NCBI GenBank assembly: GCA_039619475.1 | Contig: CM077116.1 | Location: 457,683,576 to 457,747,575, forward strand | Direction of reading: 5' to 3' | DNA: 64,000 bases | Origin: Icerya purchasi | Lineage: Eukaryota > Arthropoda > Insecta > Hemiptera > Monophlebidae | Part shown: positions 55,191 to 64,000 of the stretch, in pieces | How positions within the stretch are numbered: the first letter of the stretch is position 1 | Layout of the letters: each line of letters begins with the position of its first letter | The notes under the pieces: model-generated | The model's database searches: none | What the model was told of the DNA's origin: nothing | What the model saw: only the letters and a program-made list of their open reading frames with translations | Made by a program: the position numbers and the translations under genes

Positions 55191-55720
55191 AAGTTTTCAG
55201 ATTTAGTTTAGATAATATTTTACGTGATAACAATAATAAAAAGTTAAAATAATCATATTACGAAAACTGGATACATGGAATATCTAAACAAGACGAATCG
55301 TCAGTAGTACCGATAACTAGTAATATGTCTCCAAACTCGTTGAAGTATAAGTCGTCTATTCTCACTCGATTTCGAGTATGAGATATCCCTTAAATTCAGA
55401 GGAGAATTAGAGGATAGCATAGCCGCGCAATAGATAAGCACATAAGCAGGAGCGCAACCTGGCTTCCGTGCTGCCGACAACGTGAGAAAGGTATCAATGG
55501 CGAGGCGAACCAAGACGACTGGCCTTTACTCACGTTGATGCGATTGTTCGCCGGCTGAGTGTTTCTATGTGACGCTAGCGCACTCGCACGACTACAATTG
55601 GAACTGACTCTAGTCGCTTGTTATCGCGTTACAGATGCAGTGTCAACTGTGTCTAAACTGCTGTGTACTAAACTAGCGCCGCATAATTTTTGAAGTAACA
55701 TTGTGTTATATCTATGTATA
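55191..55720. other. Spacer containing the second copy of the dispersed repeat
   Basis: No gene. About 55593-55690 repeats the blocks described at 13721-13810 in the same orientation. The rest is unassigned, including GC-richer sequence at about 55430-55580. Confidence 0.4.
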
Positions 55721-58422
55721 TATATAAAAATGAATCGTCGATATGTATGTTCGCCCATAACTTGCGAACGACTGCACCGAATTGGTTAATTTTTTTTTAT
55801 CGTATTCGTTATTGCCAGGAGAAGGTTTGTGTGAAAGAAAATTTTGGGAAAGTTCACTGGAAAAGCTTTAAAGTTTCATAATATGAAAAGTGAGTGAGAG
55901 AGTATGTATATGTATATGTGTAAGAAAGAAGGATATATTCTCGGTCGCATCAGTGTCATCGTAAAAAATAAAGAAGATACCCATCTTCGATGAACAATTA
56001 ACAAAGTGAACAAAAAAACTGTCCTCTAAAAGACCAGATCCTTTTTTCTTCATTGTCCCTTGCCGACATCATCGTTTGCACAAAGCGGTTAACGATTGTC
56101 ACCGATACAAAAGAACGAATATTATACTGCAACCTTCAAGGGTCATAAATAACCATTTCGGAAGTATCTTTTCCGTCCGGTCACATTGTAAGGCTAATCG
56201 TTGTAGATGTACCGCTACAATGCTGATCTTCTACGAAATTTGCGGAAGCGACTTCTGTAGGTACACGGATCGAAGAAACCTGTTTTTTAACGGGACAAGC
56301 TAGAAATTTGAGGGTGGTTAGCTATAGAAAATTCAAATTCCTCGATCATTTGAATTTGTGTCTTCGTTCTGTAAGCAAATTTATTTCTGCTTCGCGAATT
56401 ACTTTTTGGTTTACTACAATAATTATTATTAACGATTTATTAAAAACATATCGCTAACTTAATGAAACATACATTGAATAGATTTTTCTTTCAACATATA
56501 AGTAATGAAATATATTATACTCTTTTGATTACGATAGAATTTCACACATTTTATTAATTTCTCCATGTGCATGATTCGTCTGGATTTATTTGGATATATT
56601 TATTTGATGCAAGCAGTATCGTTGGTGGAAGCAGATTATTTCGCGTAATCAGATCTGTAATCTCATATCGATCACCCAAACTGCACCTTTTATATACATC
56701 AAATCTTCTTATATATAAAAATGAGTTGCTTTATGTGGGTCTCGCTTCTCCTCCAAAACGGCTGAACCGATTTGAATAATTTTTTTTTGTTGTATTCGTA
56801 GTTCTTAGGAGAAGGTTTGCAAAAAAAAATTATTTGAAAAAATTGCACTGATATTGCACAATTCGCAAAAAAGTGTAACTCAAGAACGGCTCGATCGATT
56901 TTGCTGATTTTTTTCCTCTAAAATATTGGCTAAGATTTAAATTAGGTTCCTGCAAAAAAAAATTTGAAAAAGTTGCACGGAAATTACAAAATTCGCCTAG
57001 AATACGCTAAGCAATAAAACATGCGGTAGGTCAAACAGGCGAGCGGGTAATTTCAGATACCTGGAAACGGCGAGGAACGAATAGGCAAAAAAAGGTGTCG
57101 GTCATGACTCTCAGCCGATCAGCGGGCGGTCGCTTAATGACGGTACGGAAATCATACGCTACGCATGCAGTAAAAAAAAAAACAAAACATAAACGAATCG
57201 AAAATATCCTAAAAAACAGTTCGTTTTTTATTTTTTTTTTTGTATAAATTTTATATTAAAATAAGAAAAAAAACTGCTTTTTAATAGCTACCAAACAAAA
57301 AATGAAAAAGAAAATCGGTTAATAAACAAAAAAAAAGACTTTGCCTATTTATATGCAGATATTAAATGTTTTGCGTATTTATATGTTTGTGAAAGTGAAT
57401 TACTGAGAATATGTTGTGCACATTTTAAAACTCCCCTTATGTGCAGTATATTCTTATCACATTTGGCAGTGATATAGTCGGAAATTTCTTCAAATTGGTT
57501 GGCTTACAGACGTGCTTACATCTAACATTTATTTTCCGTCATTAAATGGTCGCAACGATAAACTAAAAATATAATTAAAAGATGTAGCAGAACAATGTAG
57601 GCGAATGGTCGTTTAGCGAGTACAGTGCAAACTGGTGTGCATTTCTCTTAAACATGGTACACCCTAAACTGGGAAAAAGAAAAGAAAATAATAAACGACC
57701 CGACTTCGCAAGTACCGCGAGAACTACAAAAAAAATGAAACACATGTCCGGCAATCAGGTAACGAAAGAAATTTGAGAAGCACAAAGAGATTGTGCCAAC
57801 AATGAGACATTTTTACAAACTGAAAGATCTTTGATCCGAAAAATTAATTACCGACAGGAAATCGAAAGATTGACCGAAAATATTACAATAAGTGCATCAA
57901 CCATTTTTTGCATGTATTTCGTGTTCCGAGTTGTTCAGACCTATTCGTGTTTTCGTTTCGGTAAATGTGCTTCATCTGCCCGTCCGTTACTCGCATATTA
58001 TCCATGTGTATTCATTTTTAAAGTGTGTTCGGTATTTTCGCAACTTTCAGTAATATTGTATGAATATATTCACACATTTGTGCGGTGAGTGCCAATTTTA
58101 TATTTCAGTCGTATAAATATTCTGATTTATTATTTATCTTAGCAAGAAAAAAAGATTTGAAAATGTTGTAAAAAGGCCATATATATATAAAAAGACGTCT
58201 ATCACTTTGACTGCTAAATGCCCGTAAAAAACACTTAGAAATATATTTGCAGTCATTGAAAACATTTTCCAACCATCCGGAAAGTGAATTCGAAGGCTCA
58301 ATCGTGTGTGTTTTTAGATTGGCTAAAACGTTTTTATCTTTATCAGTAAACATTAGTTTTATAATATTAATTTAACGTATTACAACTGAGCCAAAGCAAC
58401 GCGTGGCCGGGTCTACTAAGTA

Positions 58423-59245
58423 GGCAACCACTCACAGCGCGTTTAAAGCCCATTTAATTAGATATCGAATGCAACAAACCGGAAGTTCATACCTCACCCA
58501 TATACCCACAGCATCGATTTGAAAAAAAATCGTTTTGTCAACCCCTACAATTTTTTTCAAGCGGAGCGGATCGTAACGGGTCTCGCAATCAGATAATCCT
58601 AAAGGTCATTCCATCAACTGTCAAATGCAACAAACCGGACGTTTCTACGAGCATTATTACGTGTTTTACAGTCGAAAGAGTAAGACGCAAATTGTAAAAA
58701 TCACGTGCAGTTTTGTGTTGTCAACATGGATAGGAAAGTTACCGAGCAAGAACAGCGGTATGTGATTCGTTATTATTGTCGGTTGCAAAAAACGGCTAAA
58801 GAGACGTTAGATTTATTAAAAGAAGAAGCATATCCTGATGATATTTGACTCGGTAATTCAACAATATTTCGATAGCATAGCGCGATTTCGAAAAATATTC
58901 GACACCGATCAAGAAGTCGTGAATGCGGTACAGACCATTTTAAACAGAACACCTGTCGGCGAGTTTAAAGCGACCTTTACAAGCCAGAGGTGCCTATTTC
59001 GAGAAGATTAATATGAATGATGAAGATGGGTAATAATTTATGTAAAAATTTTGAAATACAGTTTCTTCCAAAATGTTGTAATTTTTTTGTCTAAAAAAAC
59101 GATGGCGCTCGACGAAACACTTTTTTTCAAATCGATGCTGCAGGGCGAACCCCCGGGAGGTAGAAACTCCCGGTTTGTTGCATTCGATAGATAATTAAAT
59201 GGGCTTTAAGATGTACCCGGAGCGAACGCGCTGTGAGTAGGTGTC
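58423..59245 (+). mobile_element. Internally deleted Tc1/mariner-type element with long inverted ends
   Basis: 823 bp between TA dinucleotides (58421-58422 and 59246-59247). Ends start GGCAACCACTCACAGCGCG (left) and GACACCTACTCACAGCGCG (right, reverse complement). Inverted similarity extends about 120-140 bases inward, including AAAGCCCATTTAATT and TCGAATGCAACAAACCGG. The interior encodes only the two termini of a mariner-type transposase. It lies inside the Helitron-like region. Confidence 0.75.
58726..59033 (+). pseudogene. Fused N- and C-terminal scraps of a mariner-type transposase
   Basis: The ATG at 58726 begins a helix-turn-helix-like start (DRKVTEQEQRYVIRYYCRLQ, then KTAKETLDLLKEEAYPDD) and stops at TGA near 58846. 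At the other end, in another frame, RGAYFEKINMNDEDG reaches the stop at 59031-59033. A C-terminal G-x-YFE block is typical of mariner transposases. The catalytic DDE/D core is missing, so mobility would need a related transposase in trans. Confidence 0.65.
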
Positions 59246-59812
59246 TACTCATACCAAAGTTACTGTCACTTCCTGTGGGACAGGCATTGTATATAAAACA
59301 AAGTCGGGTTAGTTAAATCAACGGCTGGACCGATTTTTATGATCTTTGATTTGTTGGATTTGTGTCCGCCCCGAATGGCAAAATACAAAATTAAAAAAAA
59401 AAATTATGAAGAAAATTCATTTTTTTTGCTATTTTTGGCCCAAAAGGGGAGTTCGAATAATTTTTTAACCGTAATTTTTAAATTTTATGAAAGGGCTGTT
59501 GTGTTTTGTTTTATATTTTGAATTTCGATTTTAAACGGTTATCTGATGATGAGTTATGAATTTTTTAAGGGCGATTTTTGAGGTCGTTCTAAATTCTATA
59601 TTATATATGTATTATATATTCTAAACGGTTTCTTGCCGACCCGGGTAATCGGTCAGCTTAAAGTTGTAAATTGTCATAGATAGAGAAGTTTAATTGCGAT
59701 TACGATAAGTCAAACCGTTTCCGAGCTATTGTATAATTGAATATTTTTTTCGTTTCTAAACCATCTTATAGGGATTCCGTACATTACATGTGTACGAAAT
59801 CCTAAAAAAGGG

Positions 59813-60016
59813 TATAAATTTACGTTAAGAAATTAAATTACTTTAGAAACACGTTTTTTTCGTGTATAGCTCATCATCAGCTAACTGCACAGAGTACACA
59901 CTTTATTAAAAAGTATATAAATTGAGTGTGTACTATATGTTGTTAGCTGATTATATAGCCCGAAAAAGTATGTTTCCAAAAAGTAGTTTACTTTAATTTT
60001 TCATAGTAAATTTATA
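59813..60016. repeat. Degenerate hammerhead-bearing palindrome
   Basis: An imperfect inverted repeat. The outer arms TATAAATTTAC / GTAAATTTATA close a structure whose inner parts resemble the 16.1-kb palindrome. The minus-strand left arm has TTAG-CTGATGA, a damaged stem II, GAAA and CTAA. The right arm has CTGATTA, a changed core. It is probably an older member of the same ribozyme-bearing family. Confidence 0.55.
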
Positions 60017-60183
60017 CTGATTTTTGTTGTTAAGGGGGATAATGCCTTGCTGCCACGTGAGTGAATTACATTTATTTCAATGTAATTAAAATACTTTTCA
60101 TTTTGATTTTTGTACATTTATTGAACTTAATTTTTTTTGAGTATTGATTGCTGATAAGTTAACACAATATTTATTGGTTCTGG

Positions 60184-60212
60184 GGCGGTACGAAGTTCGC
60201 CGGGTCAGCTAG
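60184..60212 (+). repeat. Helitron-type 3' terminus
   Basis: An inverted repeat around GGTACGAAGTTCG, eight bases of spacer and terminal CTAG followed by T, the layout expected at a Helitron 3' end. Confidence 0.65.
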
Positions 60213-60239
60213 TATACTAATAAAGAAGGGAGGCATGTG

Positions 60240-62110
60240 TTATTTTTTAGGATCACGCCGACAAGTCGCAGAGCTTGGCAGGGTTCTTAAACGTAATGCA
60301 AATTGCAACCAAAAAGAAAAAATTCCTAAAACGTGGTCCGAAGTCTTTTGTGATCAATTTGTAATGGGAAAGATACTGCGAAAACTTACTGTATAGCTCA
60401 CAAAAACCTTCAGTAACTACAGCAGATGTATTGACACAAGAGGAGTTAAAACCACCAATTCTCTTTGAAGAAGTAGAGAAAATGGCCAATAAATTAAAAC
60501 TCCGCAAAGCAGCAGGGAAAGATAATAATTATGATGGAAATGCTCTTGGCCACTAAAGAAGACGGATTACGTGTAATACATGCGATTTGTCAAAAAATAT
60601 GGACCACAAGAATATGGCCAAAAGACTGGACTACCTCGATATATATCCCGTTTTATAAAAATAAAGGCAAACATGAAGACTACTCTAACTACAGAACGAT
60701 TACGCTCATCTCTCATTCAAGGAAAATCATGCTATATATACTCGTAGAACGACTGAATAATATACTACTGATCACAGATACCTCACAAACGGGATTCGTA
60801 CCTGGAAGATGAACGAGGGAACAGATAAGGAATGTACACCAAATAATAGAAAAAGGTCGTGAATTTAATACGCCAGTAATCATGTGTTTTCTAGATTACC
60901 AAAAGGCGTTCGACTCAGTGCAATGGGATACGATGTGGAAGATATTCCATAAAATGAGCATCCCAAGGTACTTGGTGTCGTTATTGAAATCTCTTTATAC
61001 CGGGAAAATTCTGCCAACGTACGCATAGAAAATCAATACTCGGCATCGTTTAGAGCTAGAAGGGGCGTACGACAGGGATGTGTGATGTCACCACTCCTAT
61101 ATAATATATATGGAGAATGGATCCGACCGGTGGTTGGAAGGGAGGATTTGCAATTGGTGGCAAAAAAGTATGCGATCTACGGTATGCAGAAGACACAGTC
61201 CTAATAACATTCTCATACAAGGAAATAAATAAACTATTCGAAAGAGTTGAAAAAGTAAGCGCGGAAAATGGTTTCTCCTTGAACAGACAGAAAAGTCAAA
61301 TCCTAATTGTGGATAGAAGTAATGAACTACCGTCACTATCTCCGCCAAAAACACCCCGAGGGATCGAAGTGCTTTCGCTGATCTATTTAGGCGCACTCAT
61401 ATCGAACACGGGAGGTTGTAACGTGGAAATTAGGAGTAGATTAACAAAAGTCCGGAAAGCAATGGTGCGCTTAGCGCGTATATGGAAAGACAGGCACATC
61501 TCCAAGTTTACTAAGAAGAGGATAGTAAAAGCGCTAGTGTTTACTATTGCCACATATGCGTGCGATACATGGACAATAAACCTGGAAGCCGAAAATAAAA
61601 TACTAGTCTTTCAGATGTTTTGCTGGCGTCGCATGCTAAGGATTCCATGGATAGAGATGCGCACAAACACGTCTATACTGACCAGTCTGGAAATCGAGGT
61701 ACAAGAAAGACTGTTACCAACAATCCATCGACGCATTTTACAATTCTTCGGACACGTTATGCGCCGCGGACCAGAGTCACTCGAAAAAATTATTATGCAG
61801 GGGAAGGTCCCCAGAAGGAGAGGCCCTGGCCGACCACCGAATAGATATATAGATCAAGTGCCGGAAATAACAGGAAAAAGACTTGAAGAATGCTTGCCAG
61901 CAACGGCAGACCGCGACAAATAGCATGATTGCATTGGGTCAGTGTAACATGGATGATTCACGACGCTCGGAATCGAGCAACACGACGGAAAAAGAATACC
62001 TAATTAGAAGGGGACAATCTATGTTTAAAACTCTTATGTATACATTTAAATACGCTAAGAATTTCGGTTATATACTTATAGCGCCAGTTCTAATTGACAC
62101 ATCTACCTAA
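60240..62110 (+). pseudogene. RTE-like ORF2 fragment (RT and C-terminus)
   Basis: Plus strand, several frames. MANKLKLRKAAGKDNN near 60480-60525, then IWTTRIWPKDWTTSIYIPFY and SNYRTITLISHSRKIML. Motif A is VIMCFLDYQKAFDSVQW near 60880-60930. Motif B is RRGVRQGCVMSPLLYNIY near 61055-61110. Motif C is RYAEDTVLIT near 61180, with Glu replacing one catalytic Asp. The thumb and tail are RRMLRIPWIEMRTNTS and ILQFFGHVMRRGPESLEK up to 61923. No endonuclease remains. Inactive. It begins close after the Helitron 3' end. Confidence 0.8.
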
Positions 62111-62164
62111 TTTTTTTTTTATTCTCTTCATAATTTTCTCTTCTGTTTGTTAACTAATTTGAAT

Positions 62165-63060
62165 CGCTCTAGATTGGATTATTGCAGTTTCTTATATGGC
62201 AACTCTTCCAAATCCGTTCTATAAAAAATTAGATCGCATCCAAAACAGTTGCTTTCGGCTTTGTCTCGGAGTTTTGAGATCATCTCCTATTCCAGCCATT
62301 CTATCTGAATCCAACATCTGTCCTCTGTTCATCCGAAGATCTTATTTGGGTTATCGCTTCCTTATCAAACGCTTTTCTACTTCTTCGTCAAATATCAGTA
62401 TCTCTTATTCTTTTACCCTTCGCCACAGGCGTTTTTCCTCTAGTAAAATGCCTATACTATCTTATATACATATCTTCGCCTTTCTAAATTTTCCCCTTTT
62501 TTTATTTCCCATCGCAAGCTTCCATTCTTTTCTTACGTCTATTTTAAATTGTTAAAGCCACCAAATATCATCTTCATGCCATCCTTAAATCCTATCCCTC
62601 TTATATCGTCAGCGTGGAATTTAATAATACAATAAATTCTCTATTCCGCGATCACTCTTTAATTTTCACTGATGGATCGAAGAGTCCGAGTGGAGTTGGG
62701 GCCTCATTCTTGTGTCCTCAGTTCAGTCATTCTCAGTCCATTAGACTTCCGTCTTTTTGTTCTATGAGGAATCTGTTGCCATCTTACAAGCCATTATTTA
62801 TATTTCCTCTTCTGCAAGTCCTTCCAAATCCCTTATTGTTTCTGACTCTTTAAGTGTTCTTCTAGCGCTACCTCCAGCCTACTTTTCTCCTTCCACTGAT
62901 GCTATCATCCTTTCTTTCGTTTTCTTCTCCATGATCTAACCTCATCGACGTCTTCCCAGACTTACTTTCTTTGGATTCCCGGACATTCAGGCATTGATGG
63001 AAATGTAGCCGTCGACCTCCTTGCTAAAGCTGCTGCTTCCAATGGAAATTTTATTAGTAT
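62165..63060 (+). pseudogene. Copy F: RT thumb and RNase H of the A-F family
   Basis: Starts abruptly at CGCTCTAGATTGGATTATTG, closely matching copy E from 54268 (by eye well above 90 percent over about 260 bases), and continues past the point where E is broken. RNase H pieces: FTDGSKSPSGVGASF near 62668, YEESVAIL with a frame break near 62765, SDSLSVL near 62840, and WIPGHSGIDGNVAVDLLAKA near 62973-63030. Multiple frameshifts. It fades by about 63060 without a tail. Confidence 0.8.
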
Positions 63061-64000
63061 GGTTCCAGCACATAGTATTCTTCTTCCAACTAAATCCTGC
63101 CTTATTTCATTGCTTTTCATATCAAAACGCCTCGGTATTTTTCTTGTTTTTGGAATGGTTTAGTTCATTTTTCGTAGTGTTGATCCCACATTTTTGTGTA
63201 TTTTTTGAAATTTAAAACAGCAGGAAATTACATTTATTTATTGAAAATAAAATACTTCAGCTTCACGTACTTTTCGGAGGCAACGTCGGTTGAAATAGGC
63301 TGCAGTTGATAAACGAATAATTCGAAAGAGGAAAATGAGAAGAGAAAATGTTGAACTGAAAATTTACAAATTAACGTACAAAATGGAGAATAATAGATTG
63401 CAGCTGATTATAAGATGAGGTGTATTTAGAATTTATTAAATAATACGAACCTGCTGCTCTCAAATCGATTGCAAAACATGGTACATTATAATTAACGTGA
63501 ACGTTTAAACGACTTTATGCTTTCTTGTACGTTGAAATAAAATTTTCAAAACGATTTAACGACTTAAATTTATTCTTATAGAAATCGAAAAAAAAACTTA
63601 CTTTCAAATAAGGCTTGCTGTAGGTAATTTTTCTAAATTACACAACAAAAACAGCTCATTTAAAGAACATACCTCTTTACACAATACACATATATATATA
63701 ATACATATAATACATATATATAATACATATAATATACATATAATATATATAATACATATATATATAATACATATAATACATATATATATTTATGTGTGTA
63801 GGGACAGATTGTTGTTCTTTCCGAAAGTACACGTTAAAATTCAGAATAATAAAATTTGCTTTAAAGTAGTTACTATGAGGAGAGAAAACTCCATTCAATT
63901 GTTATCGGCTATTTTACTAACAAACAAAGTCATACTCCGAAACAAATCATTATTTAAAAGCAGGCTGTAAATTCTGATTTACCGACTCGACGGATGTTTC
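63061..64000. other. AT-rich terminal region with a microsatellite; no gene
   Basis: No coding region supported. The only structured part is the AT-rich tandem repeat at about 63681-63795. Confidence 0.45.
63681..63795. repeat. ATACATATAATATAT-type tandem repeat
   Basis: Repeated ATACATATA and ATATAATACATA units over about 115 bases. The Tyr/Ile/Met-rich minus-strand frame over it is an artefact. Confidence 0.9.

Larger units (their letters stand above)
55721..60212 (+). mobile_element. Helitron-like region, nested or composite
   Basis: A Helitron-type start TCTATGTATATATATAAAAA followed by TGAATCG, then a CTTGCGAACGACTGCACCGA block, is at 55721. A second start TCTTATATATAAAAATGAG with AACGGCTGAACCGATTTGAA is at about 56707. 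A third related block (TATATAAAACAAAGTCGGG, then ACGGCTGGACCGATTTTTAT) is at about 59290. One 3' end is visible: GGCG...CGCC hairpin at 60184-60201 and CTAG at 60209-60212 followed by T. These fit the TC...hairpin-CTRR structure of Helitrons. No Rep/helicase gene is recognisable. Which 5' end belongs to the 3' end is unknown; there may be two or three nested non-autonomous copies. Confidence 0.6.

Noticed and set aside
57831..58353. Frames on both strands (57831-58088 plus, 58105-58353 minus)
   Set aside because: Short, no recognisable domain, and inside Helitron-like AT-rich sequence.
63677..63898. Tyr/Ile/Met repeat protein on the minus strand
   Set aside because: It is a translation of the AT-rich tandem repeat.

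Overview
This window looks like repeat-dense, AT-rich genomic DNA from an insect. The evidence is several RNase-H-encoding non-LTR retrotransposon families, Jockey-like and RTE elements, a Penelope-like element, mariners, Helitron ends, a Polinton polymerase relic and one arthropod-type secreted-protein gene. An ant or other hymenopteran is plausible, but that is a guess from repeat style. There is no prokaryotic gene organisation, and I recognise no rRNA, tRNA or CRISPR array.

Layout. 0.5-2.4 kb: 5'-truncated I-like element on the minus strand. 2.9-7.2 kb and 8.1-12.6 kb: copies A and B of one RNase-H-bearing non-LTR family (called the A-F family here). 14.1-15.0 kb: relic of a protein-primed (Polinton/Maverick-type) DNA polymerase. 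15.3-16.4 kb: Jockey-like and Gypsy-like scraps, with a 267-bp palindromic hammerhead-ribozyme element inserted in the Gypsy integrase. 16.6-22.05 kb: nearly complete I-like element on the minus strand. 22.1-23.7 kb: Penelope-like element with two inverted hammerhead ribozymes. 24.0-27.3 kb: Jockey-like element split by an apparently intact mariner. 28.2-30.1 kb: Jockey-like gag and endonuclease on the minus strand. 30.2-38.1 kb: fragment C, then a full-length A-F family copy (D) with intact ORF2, itself inserted in an RTE element. 38.7-41.5 kb: degenerate RTE element. 42.1-43.1 kb: the only host-like gene, a putative secreted group-7-allergen-like protein with a Lys/Glu-rich tail. 43.5-44.4 kb: I-like fragment lacking RNase H. 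46.1-48.1 kb: gag-like frame split by a dead mariner. 48.2-50.9 kb: degenerate I-like element. 51.1-54.5 kb: copy E, joined to an inverted copy-A-like 3' segment up to 55.2 kb. 55.7-60.2 kb: Helitron-like ends around a short internally deleted mariner-type element and a degenerate hammerhead palindrome. 60.2-62.1 kb: RTE fragment. 62.2-63.1 kb: copy F.

Almost nothing here acts as a pathway; it is a stack of nested insertions. Parts that may still be functional are the mariner transposase at 25.3-26.4 kb, ORF2 of copy D, the Penelope-like reverse transcriptase/GIY-YIG frame (truncated), the hammerhead motifs, and the 42.1-43.1 kb gene. The least expected signals are RNA structures: hammerhead ribozymes in palindromic elements, one with a 12-bp target-site duplication; a stem-loop repeated ahead of ORF2 in copies B and E, with covariation and the same bulged C; and a 3'-terminal stem-loop kept across copies A-D. 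All similarity calls come from motif recognition by eye. No database search was run.
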